Shown: in pieces, positions 1 through 6,705 of the stretch
How the letters are laid out: each line of letters opens with the position of its first letter
Position numbering within the stretch: position 1 is the first letter of the stretch
Assembly: GCA_030430125.1 (NCBI GenBank)
Contig: JAUIGA010000180.1
Coordinates: 1 to 6,996, forward strand
Source of the DNA: Chloroflexia bacterium
Lineage (GTDB): Bacteria > Chloroflexota > Chloroflexia > Thermomicrobiales > UBA6265
Direction: 5' to 3'
DNA length: 6,996 bases
Translations under genes and position numbers: made by a program
Notes under the pieces: generated by a model
Seen by the model: only the letters and a program-made list of their open reading frames with translations
What the model was told of the DNA's origin: nothing
Database searches by the model: none

Positions 1-2
1 AG

Positions 3-602
3 CCAGTCCGCCGGCAACTCGACCATGACCTGGGGGATGCACCGATACCCGACGAGACCGGGCAATCCGCAATGTGGCCCAGCGGGCAGGAGCTTGCCGA
101 CTATCCCGCCACGACCGCCGTGCGCACCGTTGCTGCCGGAATCCACATGGCGGTTGGGGTGCCATTGCTCGTCCTCGTTCACCGTCAATTCCACCCGGCA
201 GGTGCGGTTGTCGCAATGGCTGCGCTTGCCTCGACGGTCTTGATGCAGCAAAGAGCCGTCCGGATATCCGGAGCAACAGTGCCAGTCGACGACCTTGCGC
301 ATGACTCGCGGGGACAGCGCCTCGTCGCATGGTGGCCCGTCCTGCGACCCGTCGTGCGGTTGTCGCCGGTGATTGTCGTCGGCGTGCTGACACCCTCGGA
401 TTCGCTGGCTGCCGTCCTGGTCGCCATGGCCGCGAGCGGGTTCGCATTTCGCCTCGTGGACTCGTCTTTGCAGGCCTTCGGCATGTTGTACCTGCTTCCC
501 GAGTCCATTCTGCAATTGGAGGACATCCATCGGGAGCGCGGTGGTTCGGGCCATGTGGCAGGATGGCGTCGACCCGTCCGTCGGCTGTCCGGCGCGCTGT
601 AA
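3..602 (+). CDS. C-terminal part of an unrecognised membrane protein (5' end outside window)
   Basis: The reading frame is open from the left edge to a TAA at 600-602, giving 199 residues; the true start lies upstream, although an internal ATG exists at 72. The protein alternates hydrophobic and charged stretches. Likely membrane segments are at residues 40-60 (ending in VPLLVLVH), 66-82 (rich in Ala, Val and Met) and about 109-141 (broken by a TPSD turn), with a weaker one at about 147-162. It ends in an Arg-rich tail (WRRPVRRLSGAL), which by the positive-inside rule would be cytoplasmic. I do not recognise a family or any catalytic motif. The frame is preferred over the opposite-strand frame at 185-676 because the latter reads as an Arg/Thr/Ser-rich mirror with no hydrophobic pattern. 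A weak TCTGG/CCAGA hairpin (608-624) follows the stop but has no T-run. The next gene starts 92 bp downstream on the same strand, so co-transcription is possible. Confidence 0.55.
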   Translation, partial: PVRRQLDHDLGDAPIPDETGQSAMWPSGQELADYPATTAVRTVAAGIHMAVGVPLLVLVHRQFHPAGAVVAMAALASTVLMQQRAVRISGATVPVDDLAHDSRGQRLVAWWPVLRPVVRLSPVIVVGVLTPSDSLAAVLVAMAASGFAFRLVDSSLQAFGMLYLLPESILQLEDIHRERGGSGHVAGWRRPVRRLSGAL

Positions 603-679
603 AACTGTCTGGAGAGGGGCCAGAGGCTGACTGCGGGATCGATCGTGTCGGGATGACGGCAATAGTGCCTGACCACGGT

Positions 680-691
680 GGAGGAAGGAAG
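680..691 (+). promoter_or_regulatory. Ribosome binding site deciding the start of the cupin-like gene
   Basis: GGAGGAAGGAAG lies 3-10 bases before ATG 695. This strong Shine-Dalgarno stretch selects ATG 695 (or the in-frame ATG at 716) over the far upstream in-frame ATG at 329, which would overlap the preceding membrane-protein gene. Confidence 0.75.
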
Positions 692-694
692 ACG

Positions 695-1381
695 ATGGCG
701 GTGCCGAAGGGAAGCATGAACAGGCGTGTATTCGCAATCGCCGGATTCGGAGCGGTGGTGGAGATGCGGTCAGCCTTTGCGCAGCCCGCCACGCCCGCGT
801 CGCCAGTTGCTGTCGATGCAGCGCTCTACCGCGTCGACCTGGCCGCTTCGAGTTTGCCAGCCACACCGATTGCGTTCGGTGTGGCCGGCGTGTTGATGAC
901 ACCGGGAACAGCCGTCGTGTATCCGGAAGGCTCGGCGGGCCAGAGCGTCGCCATCGATCATGTGCTCGCGGGGAGTTACGAGATCGAGTCCGACAGCGAG
1001 CTTGTTCACATCGACGTGGCCGGCAACCTCTCAGACATTGACGCGGGCGAGTCGACCACCGTCGCCGCCGGCGAGACAATCGTCATCCTCCACAACGAAG
1101 CAGCGCAGCGAATCACCGCCGGGGAGGAGGAAACCCGTACGCTCACCGTCGGGTTCTTCTCGTTCGAACAAGGCACCAACGAAACGCAGGTGGAGGGCAC
1201 ACTGGAGCAGCAGGTTCTCGGCGGCACCATGGTTGGATCGGTGCCGGACTCCGGCGTGACCGTGACGGTCGTACGTCCTGCCGAGGCCAGCGGGTTTGTC
1301 GACCCGGTGGCTGAATCCCCTGTGGTGCTCTCCAGCGGCGAAGAGTGGGCCGTGGTTGTACTGGCTGCGGACAGCAATTAG
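695..1381 (+). CDS. Secreted cupin-like protein
   Basis: This encodes 228 residues ending in TAG, with a strong ribosome binding site before ATG 695. The N-terminus looks like an export signal: MNRR at residues 8-11, a short hydrophobic run, and a likely cleavage site after AFA (residue 29). A Pro/Ala/Thr linker (QPATPASPVA) follows. The hydrophobic run is interrupted by Glu23 and Arg25, which is odd for a signal peptide. Residues about 65-155 have the beta-strand and turn pattern of a cupin barrel: a strand-turn motif DHVLAGSYEIES (88-99), then AAGETIVILHNEAAQRIT (124-141). The metal-binding HxH of classical cupin motif 1 is not visible, so metal-dependent catalysis is unlikely. Small exported cupin-like proteins of this style are common in Thermomicrobia; their roles are unknown. 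The family call rests on pattern only. No substrate or pathway can be inferred. It converges with the P450 gene downstream. Confidence 0.75.
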   Translation: MAVPKGSMNRRVFAIAGFGAVVEMRSAFAQPATPASPVAVDAALYRVDLAASSLPATPIAFGVAGVLMTPGTAVVYPEGSAGQSVAIDHVLAGSYEIESDSELVHIDVAGNLSDIDAGESTTVAAGETIVILHNEAAQRITAGEEETRTLTVGFFSFEQGTNETQVEGTLEQQVLGGTMVGSVPDSGVTVTVVRPAEASGFVDPVAESPVVLSSGEEWAVVVLAADSN

Positions 1382-1551
1382 CGCAGGTTAAGGAATTGGG
1401 AGTCCGTAGAGCCGAGCCAGCAAAGCGGTTGTACGCCACTATGGCCGTGCCGTGACCATATCGATCAGTCCATCTCGTTACCTCACGCGGCTGGCCACAC
1501 CCCAGGTGACCGAGCGAACACCCGGCGTGTCCGAATCTTGATCACCGTGGG
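1382..1551. other. Convergent intergenic gap, no clear terminator
   Basis: This gap lies between two genes facing each other, where a bidirectional terminator would be expected. Only short imperfect inverted repeats are present (for example ACAC/GTGT around 1518-1532) and there are no T-runs. I see no ORF or RNA gene. Termination here may depend on Rho or on readthrough. Confidence 0.4.
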
Positions 1552-2820
1552 TCAGGGCTGCAGACGCACGTCCAGCCGCTGCAAACCGTGTACGATGGGT
1601 CGCCACTTCGGATTCAGGTCGGTTACATCCATGTTTGGCGCAACCTGCGCGAGCGTCCGAAACGCGGTGCTCGCCTCCAGGCGAGCCAGGGGTACGCCCA
1701 TACAGAAGTGGACGCCCATTCCGAACGCCATATGCCGCCCGACCTTGCGGTCGATCTGGACGGAATCCGGCTCTTCCCAGACCGATTCGTCCCGGTTCGC
1801 CGAACCGAGCATGAACAGGACTTCCGACCCGCGTGCCACCCGTACGCCGTTGATCTCGACATATTCGACGGCGATGCGGTTCGTGAATTGCACTGGACTG
1901 TCGTACCGCATCAGTTCCTCGGTTGCATTGTCCGCCAACGATGGATCGGCAACCAGGCGATCCCACTGGTCGCGATTGCGCATCAGCGCGAGCGTGCCGT
2001 TGGCGATCAGGTTCGCCATCGTTTCGTGCCCGGCAGTGATCATCAGCATGCACATTGCCACCAGCGCCTCGTCGTCGAGGGGGCAGTTCTCATCATCTCG
2101 CGCTGCGACCAGCCGGGAGATGAGGTCATCTTCCGGAGCGTTGAGCCTCTTGGCAACTATCGAGCGGAAGTAGTCGCACAGCTCCCGCGTTGCGTCATCG
2201 ACGCGTGCCTGCACGGCGGCGAGCGACTCGTTGGGGGTATCGGCGGTCGCACCGACCACCGCGGACCACGCTCGGAAGCGGGGGAGGTCCTCACTCGGGA
2301 TGCCAAGGATGTTCGCCATGACCAGCATCGGCAGAGGATGGGCCAACGCCTGGATCAGGTCGCCTTCCCCACCGTGCTCCTCCCGGAAGGCCTCAAGCAA
2401 CCCGGTGGCAATTCGCTCGATCGCAACGCGCCGATCCGCTACGAGCTGCGGCGTGAAGGCTCGGTTGGCGATCGTACGCAGGCGGGTGTGTTCGGGCGGA
2501 TCCTGGAAGAGCATGTACTGTCGGCTGACATGGTCGAAGGTGTTTGGTCCCGGTGGCTTCCACCCCTGCACCTTTCGCAGTACCTGGATCTCCGGCAGCT
2601 TGTTGAATTGCCGGATCATTCGCGGGTCTCTCAGCCACTTCATGATGTCGGCGTAGCGAAACAGGACGACCTGGGGCTCCCCCACCGGCCAGCCCGGCTC
2701 GCCGACGTGCACCGGGTCGTGCGCCCGGAACCATGCGTAGTGCGGATAGGGATCGCCCCCGGCGAACACCTCCTGCACGGAAAACAGCCTGCGATCTCGC
2801 GTCGAGTCGCCTTCTACCAT
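1552..2820 (-). CDS. Cytochrome P450 (bacterial class I, soluble type)
   Basis: This encodes 422 residues, the usual length for soluble bacterial P450s, which are haem monooxygenases that insert one oxygen atom from O2 using electrons from a ferredoxin. All signature motifs are present: C-helix HTRLR (111-115), which contacts the haem propionate; I-helix AGHET (263-267) with the acid/Thr pair for oxygen activation; ExxR as ELMR (302-305); ANRDE (341-345); and the haem loop FGMGVHFC (366-373), with Cys373 as the axial ligand, followed by MGVPLARLE. The gene therefore looks intact and functional. No signal peptide or membrane anchor is seen, so it should be cytoplasmic. The start at 2820 is supported by GGAAGGA five bases upstream. 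The motifs resemble the broad CYP107-like group, but the substrate cannot be told. No ferredoxin or ferredoxin reductase gene is adjacent, so redox partners must be encoded elsewhere. It lies 191 bp downstream of the phosphodiesterase gene on the same strand. Confidence 0.96.
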   Translation of the reverse strand: MVEGDSTRDRRLFSVQEVFAGGDPYPHYAWFRAHDPVHVGEPGWPVGEPQVVLFRYADIMKWLRDPRMIRQFNKLPEIQVLRKVQGWKPPGPNTFDHVSRQYMLFQDPPEHTRLRTIANRAFTPQLVADRRVAIERIATGLLEAFREEHGGEGDLIQALAHPLPMLVMANILGIPSEDLPRFRAWSAVVGATADTPNESLAAVQARVDDATRELCDYFRSIVAKRLNAPEDDLISRLVAARDDENCPLDDEALVAMCMLMITAGHETMANLIANGTLALMRNRDQWDRLVADPSLADNATEELMRYDSPVQFTNRIAVEYVEINGVRVARGSEVLFMLGSANRDESVWEEPDSVQIDRKVGRHMAFGMGVHFCMGVPLARLEASTAFRTLAQVAPNMDVTDLNPKWRPIVHGLQRLDVRLQP

Positions 2821-3011
2821 GCGTGTCCTTCCATGCGCAGAAGCAATGTGCGATTGGTACCACGGTCACCAGTCTACCCGCATCGATCCGCCGCTGCAGC
2901 GCATCGGGCGATAGCTGTGTTGAGCCATCGTGACGGCAACCGTGTGAGCAGTTTAGCGGTCTGCCGGGTCTTGCCTGCGGCAACGCTCCGGGATCGCATT
3001 CGACGGTTGAG
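2821..3011. other. Intergenic region between phosphodiesterase and P450 genes
   Basis: Both flanking genes are on the minus strand. The region holds the P450 ribosome binding site and a small TTGCC-TGC-GGCAA hairpin (2971-2983), about 30 bases after the phosphodiesterase stop. The hairpin lacks a T-run, so it is at most a weak terminator. No convincing -35/-10 pair could be picked by eye. The spacing suggests that the P450 has its own promoter, but this is inference. Confidence 0.4.
2826..2832 (-). promoter_or_regulatory. Ribosome binding site of the P450 gene
   Basis: On the minus strand GGAAGGA lies 5 bases before the ATG at 2820-2818. It fixes the start; an ATG 14 bases further upstream is out of frame. 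Confidence 0.7.
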
Positions 3012-5084
3012 TTACTGGTCAGCCGCAATCGACGTGACCGGGCGATCGTGCCGGACTTCATCAGGAGCGGCTGTCGCTCCTTCGTGGCGCCAGCTCTTGA
3101 GGACATCGTGCAGCCTGGCTGCGCCGACGATCGGCTCGTCTGGAATCGGGAAACTCGAGGGGTAGAGTACAAATGGCTGTGTCTGTGGGCCACCAAGCCC
3201 GCCATGGCAGCCGACCAGCTCCTCGAACGCGGCCACCTCGCCAGATTCGGGATCGTACTGGCTGTTGACCAGAATGTCCGGTGCATTCGAAAAGCCATCT
3301 GTTCGTTTCAGGTGAGCGGCGGCGTTCGGGCCGAAGGAGAGCAGGGGGTCGTCGCCCACGGCGTAGCCGTGATCCAGGTAGTGCATGCCCCCCTTGCCGA
3401 TCACGATGCCGCCGTCGCTCTCCGAATGGACCATGACGAACGCGATGCCCTCGTGTCGCACCAGGCCAGGCAAGAGCTCCGGAAACGCGTCGACGATCTG
3501 CTCGTACGTCATCCGATCCTTCCAGTCAAGAAACGAAACAAGGCCCAGGTTGCCGGAGGCCAGCACAACGACATTGGCCTCTTCCGGGGCATTCGCCGGG
3601 TGGTCCGGTCCGGAGTTCGGACTGATCTCGACATCATCTTGTTGAACGTGGCGGTGTAGTGCGCGGTGCAGCAGGCGGGCCGTGCGGCTGTCCTGCCGGG
3701 CGGCCTCGGTCAAGGCCAGGTTGACCGTACCCATATCCTCGACCGAACTTTCCACGCCACTGACCTGATGCTCCGTAGAAATGAGGGATCTCACCAGATC
3801 GCTCAGCGTTCCCTCGTAGCGTTGCTTGAATGTCGCCCCCATGCTCTGGCCGTGATCCGAGAGGACGACGATGTGATAGGGACGCGGTGCCTGGGCGGCA
3901 GCGTCTTCGAGGCCGGCGAACACGCGATCAATGGTCCGGAGCACCTTGAAGGCGTCTGTCCGGTCGATGCCAGAGTGATGGGCAACCTCGTCGTAGGCGA
4001 AGAAGGTGTTGTAGACAGCAGGCACGCCCCGGAACATATCCGACATCAGCATGAAGTGACTGGCTTCCTGCATCAGGGTGGTGGTGCTGGCCCGGATGAA
4101 GGCGTACTTGACATGCCGGTGAATGCGAGGCTGCTGGTCGCGCCGTACCTGCGCCCGAGCCTGCCAGCGCTCGCGGACCACATCGCCAAAGAATAGGGCG
4201 AGCGTGCGAGCGAACGTGTAGGGATTGGTGAAGTAGGCGACGTAGGCCCTGGACGTGATGCGTTGTTTGTCATGAACGGCGCTGTAGGTGCAAAGACAGT
4301 CGCTGGCATCGCCAGAAAAGATGTTCCAGCGGCTGGCGCCGCCATCGGCGAGCAACCCATTCCCGGTGGACAGGCGGTGCTCGACCTCGCTCGTCGTCTC
4401 CAGCTTGCTGGTGACCATCATCCTGCCCGCTGGCTTGTCATACCAGCGAAACGCGGGGATGTCGGTGTTGTCACCCAGCAGGATTCCCGCCTGACTGGCG
4501 GACGTCTGCGACGAAAGATCGGGTTCCCAGGTCAGCAGACGGTGCGTGCCGGTGTCGAGCCAGCGCCGGAGGGTCGGCATATAGCCCTGCTCCATCGCCT
4601 GCCGCAGGATCGGTTCTGCAAGGCCATCGATCTCCAGGAAGAGGACGCCTGGTTCCGTCGTCGTTGGCGTGGAGGCGTGCGACTGTTTGAGGGGCCGGAC
4701 CACGAACCACTGGTATCCGGAGCTGTCTTCGAGGGAGAAGAGCGCCCCCAGAAACACGTTCCCGATCGTGAGTCCGATCGTGACGAGAATGCCTGTCCAC
4801 ACACCATCGATGTCGAACTGTTCGATGTCGATCTGCCCGATCAGGAAGACCGCGAGGCCCGTGAGCAGGAACGTCAGGATCGGGAAGAGCAGGGGATGGA
4901 ATGCTGCCGAGAACCTGTAGATGAGTGGCCAGGTTACCGCCAACACCACGGAAATCGCAAGTGCGGCAAGGATTGCGCCACCAACCCCTGACACCGTAAA
5001 CCCTGACAGCAGCCAAGCCAGTAGCAGTACAAGCACGGACTGGGCGGCGATAGTGCCGATTCCCCATCGGATGAAACGAGCCAT
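3012..5084 (-). CDS. Holin-like four-helix membrane domain fused to an alkaline-phosphatase-superfamily phosphodiesterase
   Basis: This encodes 690 residues. The N-terminus has four hydrophobic segments (about 8-29, 34-57, 66-85 and 95-117), in the arrangement of the phage_holin_4_2-type membrane domain. A Ser/Thr linker (residues 135-144) leads into a metal-dependent hydrolase of the nucleotide pyrophosphatase/phosphodiesterase type. Expected active-site residues are present in order: Asp153 in FLEIDG; a candidate nucleophile Thr194 (or nearby Ser) in SSQTSASQAG; Asp365 and His369 in AYDEVAHHSG; Asp410-His411 in LSDHGQSMG; and His627 in GCHGGLGG. This is a full two-metal set, so an active phosphodiesterase or phosphatase is likely; the substrate is unknown. 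It is probably anchored in the cytoplasmic membrane; which side the hydrolase faces is not settled. The start at 5084 is chosen because AGGAG lies six bases upstream and the helices begin at once; the open frame back to 5264 would overlap the DUF1269 gene. Despite the name, such domains in large chromosomal fusions need not be phage-derived. Confidence 0.88.
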   Translation of the reverse strand: MARFIRWGIGTIAAQSVLVLLLAWLLSGFTVSGVGGAILAALAISVVLAVTWPLIYRFSAAFHPLLFPILTFLLTGLAVFLIGQIDIEQFDIDGVWTGILVTIGLTIGNVFLGALFSLEDSSGYQWFVVRPLKQSHASTPTTTEPGVLFLEIDGLAEPILRQAMEQGYMPTLRRWLDTGTHRLLTWEPDLSSQTSASQAGILLGDNTDIPAFRWYDKPAGRMMVTSKLETTSEVEHRLSTGNGLLADGGASRWNIFSGDASDCLCTYSAVHDKQRITSRAYVAYFTNPYTFARTLALFFGDVVRERWQARAQVRRDQQPRIHRHVKYAFIRASTTTLMQEASHFMLMSDMFRGVPAVYNTFFAYDEVAHHSGIDRTDAFKVLRTIDRVFAGLEDAAAQAPRPYHIVVLSDHGQSMGATFKQRYEGTLSDLVRSLISTEHQVSGVESSVEDMGTVNLALTEAARQDSRTARLLHRALHRHVQQDDVEISPNSGPDHPANAPEEANVVVLASGNLGLVSFLDWKDRMTYEQIVDAFPELLPGLVRHEGIAFVMVHSESDGGIVIGKGGMHYLDHGYAVGDDPLLSFGPNAAAHLKRTDGFSNAPDILVNSQYDPESGEVAAFEELVGCHGGLGGPQTQPFVLYPSSFPIPDEPIVGAARLHDVLKSWRHEGATAAPDEVRHDRPVTSIAADQ

Positions 5085-5090
5085 GCCTTG

Positions 5091-5095
5091 CTCCT
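5091..5095 (-). promoter_or_regulatory. Ribosome binding site deciding the start of the phosphodiesterase gene
   Basis: On the minus strand AGGAG sits 6 bases before ATG 5084-5082. It supports this start over the in-frame upstream codon at 5264, whose extra 60 residues are Arg/Pro/Ser-rich shadow sequence of the DUF1269 gene. Confidence 0.7.
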
Positions 5096-5142
5096 GCTCC
5101 CTGGTGAACCGGCACCACCTCGCGCCAAAGTTGAAGAACGCG

Positions 5143-5646
5143 TCAGGACGATGCCGCCTTGTCGATTTCGGCCTGGATTTCGGCCAGCTGCTGGTCGGGA
5201 ATGTCGGTCGAGTGAAGTGTACCGCCGTGGCGTCCGAGATCGTGGACCACGCGGTCCCGGGCATTGGTCTCCGCCAGCAGCACCAGCGCGGCGCCTCCCG
5301 GTTTCAGGTCTGCTTCCATGCTCTTGCCGAATTCCTTGAAGTCGCCGCCATCGCCGTCGGCGCTGCGCTTGCCGAGCCATGCGCCCAGCGCCCCGCCAGC
5401 GGCGAGTCCAACCACCGGAACCGCGAAAACGATACCGGTCAACCCTCCGAGCACCGCGCCGGAGATCGTGCCACGTCGAACGGGATGCCGTTCCCCATGG
5501 TGCTTGATGTCGCCGTCGTCGGTCATGGTGACCAGAGACTCATCGTGGATGGTCAGCCAGCCAGCCGATTCCAGTGACTTCGCCGTATCTGATGCCTGTT
5601 CTGCAGTCGCCTGGTCGGGATACACCAATGCCAGGAGGATAGCCAT
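5143..5646 (-). CDS. DUF1269-family membrane protein
   Basis: This encodes 167 residues with the recognisable DUF1269 architecture. The N-terminal alpha/beta part (ALVYPDQATAEQA, 6-18) predicts a ferredoxin-like fold. A variable loop carries the DDGDIKHH segment (43-50). A Gly/Ala-rich hydrophobic hairpin (about 57-93, with GAVLGGLTGIVF and LAAGGALGAWLGKR) follows. A C-terminal alpha/beta part includes KPGGAALVLLAE (115-126) and an acidic helical end. Family length is typically about 160-180 residues, so it is complete. Members are linked loosely to envelope and stress functions, and no activity is established. The start at 5646 is supported by AAAGGA seven bases upstream. The stop is 58 bp before the holin-like/phosphodiesterase gene on the same strand, so the two are probably co-transcribed, which suggests a shared job at the membrane. 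The strong hairpin at 5717-5760 separates it from the gene upstream. Confidence 0.9.
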   Translation of the reverse strand: MAILLALVYPDQATAEQASDTAKSLESAGWLTIHDESLVTMTDDGDIKHHGERHPVRRGTISGAVLGGLTGIVFAVPVVGLAAGGALGAWLGKRSADGDGGDFKEFGKSMEADLKPGGAALVLLAETNARDRVVHDLGRHGGTLHSTDIPDQQLAEIQAEIDKAASS

Positions 5647-5716
5647 GTGTCAGTCCTTTCGCTCGGTCGGGCGCGCCGTCGATCCAAAAGCGTGCAAGGT
5701 TGGCGGCCCGTTGAAT

Positions 5717-5760
5717 GGCGGGTTTGCGCGCATGGTGGTCGCCACGCGCGCGAACCCGCC
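5717..5760 (-). terminator. Strong hairpin, probable terminator of the DUF4397 transcript
   Basis: The arms GGCGGGTTTGCGCGC (5717-5731) and GCGCGCGAACCCGCC (5746-5760) are complementary over 15 bp except for one T/G position. They enclose an inner GTGG-TCG-CCAC stem (5735-5745), leaving only a 3-base bulge (5732-5734). It lies 33 bp after the DUF4397 stop and 71 bp before the DUF1269 start. On the minus strand the bases after the hairpin are ATTCAACGGG, without a real U-run, so it is a poor intrinsic terminator by the standard rule. It could instead be a Rho-assisted stop, a transcript-stabilising 3' structure, or a binding palindrome. Confidence 0.6.
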
Positions 5761-5792
5761 CGGTACATCACCGGCAGTCCGCAATCACTGAT

Positions 5793-6527
5793 CTAGCTGG
5801 TTGGCGTACCTGAGTCGGCATGGAGATCGGACTCAAGAACCTTGATCTCCAGCGGATGGTCGTCATCGCCCGGCTCTCCGGCCAGTACCAGGATGTAGGA
5901 CTTCCCGGCTTCGATTTCCACGCCGGATTGGGTGAGAACGACCTCTCCGGATTCCGTCACCGCCACCTCGATGTCATAGGTGCCAGCCAGCAGCCCGGTG
6001 GCGTCGGAGATTTGCGAGTACCGTAGATCCGTTCCCAGCTCAACGGCGTCGCCAGTTGCTGTGAACGTGACAGGTGGGACATCTACAGAGCCCTGCAGAA
6101 TCTGAACGCGGCTTCGACCCTGGTCACCAGCCACCGGTGAGGTGTCGAATGCCCCAGTCAGGATGAGCTCGCTGGTGATCACCAGATAGTAGTCGTTCCC
6201 GGCGGGAACGGGGTACACCGCATCGAAGATGGCGTAGTTGAACCCGATTCGGTCGGCTGTAATCGTCACCCGAACCGATCCTGGATCGAGGTCGATCCAG
6301 TCGCTCTGGTCGCCATACGAGAAATTGTCGAGATTCTGTTCTCCATTGAAATGGACCTCGACGTCATCGATGTCGGTTGCGGCGTGGAGCACCTGTACCC
6401 GGGTTTGGATATCGGTGTCCTGAGCCGCAACCGTCGCCACCTGCAGGGGGGCGATGACTGCCGCCAGCATCAGCCCCAGCAGGAGCGGATATTCGCGCAT
6501 TCGCCGCACAATAGATCCGACGTTCAT
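5793..6527 (-). CDS. Secreted protein with two DUF4397 repeats
   Basis: This encodes 244 residues. The N-terminus is a clear export signal: RRMREYP (8-14), a hydrophobic run (15-33), and likely cleavage after VAA (residue 35). The mature part holds two copies of a beta-rich module of the DUF4397 type. The first begins RVQVLHAATDIDDVEVHF (43-60) and the second RVQILQGSVDVPPVTF (140-155). Each ends in a strand pair in which PGSVRVTIT or AGTYDIEVAV corresponds to the family's usual PAGTYTV segment. The C-terminus is acidic and soluble, with no membrane anchor, sortase motif or catalytic signature, so it is probably a released or wall-associated protein of unknown, perhaps adhesive or structural, role. 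The start at 6527 is supported by AAGGAG nine bases upstream. The frame stays open upstream to the right edge of the window, but that extension is Arg-rich and then belongs to a broken oxidoreductase, so it should not be annotated as one protein. Confidence 0.88.
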   Translation of the reverse strand: MNVGSIVRRMREYPLLLGLMLAAVIAPLQVATVAAQDTDIQTRVQVLHAATDIDDVEVHFNGEQNLDNFSYGDQSDWIDLDPGSVRVTITADRIGFNYAIFDAVYPVPAGNDYYLVITSELILTGAFDTSPVAGDQGRSRVQILQGSVDVPPVTFTATGDAVELGTDLRYSQISDATGLLAGTYDIEVAVTESGEVVLTQSGVEIEAGKSYILVLAGEPGDDDHPLEIKVLESDLHADSGTPTS

Positions 6528-6536
6528 AACCCCGTT

Positions 6537-6542
6537 CTCCTT
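6537..6542 (-). promoter_or_regulatory. Ribosome binding site deciding the start of the DUF4397 gene
   Basis: On the minus strand AAGGAG lies 9 bases before ATG 6527-6525 and directly precedes the export signal. This rejects the much longer open frame that begins at GTG 6989. Confidence 0.75.
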
Positions 6543-6551
6543 GATCTTGTG

Positions 6552-6599
6552 TCTCCGTTGCGGAGAGCGATACATCCCGCTCGCCCGGCGCGAGAACCC
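6552..6599 (-). promoter_or_regulatory. Cluster of small stem-loops in the leader of the DUF4397 gene
   Basis: Three inverted repeats sit just upstream of the ribosome binding site: TCTCCG-TTG-CGGAGA (6552-6566, perfect 6-bp stem), GAGCG with CGCTC across an 8-base loop (about 6564-6581), and CTCGC-CCGGC-GCGAG (about 6580-6594). The middle one overlaps the first and can compete with it. They could form a structured 5' leader or a weak terminator after the broken oxidoreductase. No riboswitch class is recognised, and by-eye stems this short are common at high GC. Confidence 0.3.
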
Positions 6600-6705
6600 C
6601 GCATGTCGGCGGCATCCCCGCAATGCCATCGCCTGTCGACGACGACCCTGGCTGTACCTGCACGATAGGAGGTGACGAGTTGTAGTCGCATTGATCGAAG
6701 GGTGT

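Noticed and set aside
280..292. A 13-base string GTGCCAGTCGACG shared with the opposite strand at 6721-6733, considered as a possible attachment-type repeat
   Set aside because: One 13-base match between strands is expected by chance in about 7 kb, and both copies encode PVD-type codons in unrelated proteins. The flanks do not match.
185..676. A 163-codon minus-strand open frame opposite the left membrane-protein gene
   Set aside because: Its composition is Arg/Thr/Ser-rich without structure, while the + frame shows regular hydrophobic segments and continues to the window edge.
1588..3165. A 525-codon open frame on the + strand opposite the P450 gene
   Set aside because: It mirrors the P450 in antisense, a usual effect of GC-rich codon bias. 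Its translation is Arg/His-rich with no domain pattern, while the minus strand carries all P450 motifs.
2393..3298. A 301-codon minus-strand open frame spanning the P450/phosphodiesterase gap
   Set aside because: It overlaps both well-supported genes out of frame and has the Arg/Ser/Pro-rich composition of a shadow frame. No ribosome binding site or domain is evident.
4735..5063. Prophage or lysis cassette suggested by the holin-like helices
   Set aside because: The helices are fused to a large phosphodiesterase, and there are no endolysin, tail, capsid or integrase genes nearby. This is a chromosomal membrane protein that shares a domain label only.
5085..5264. N-terminal extension of the phosphodiesterase to the start codon at 5264
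   Set aside because: It would overlap the DUF1269 gene, adds a low-complexity basic stretch in front of the first membrane helix, and ignores the good ribosome binding site at 5091-5095.
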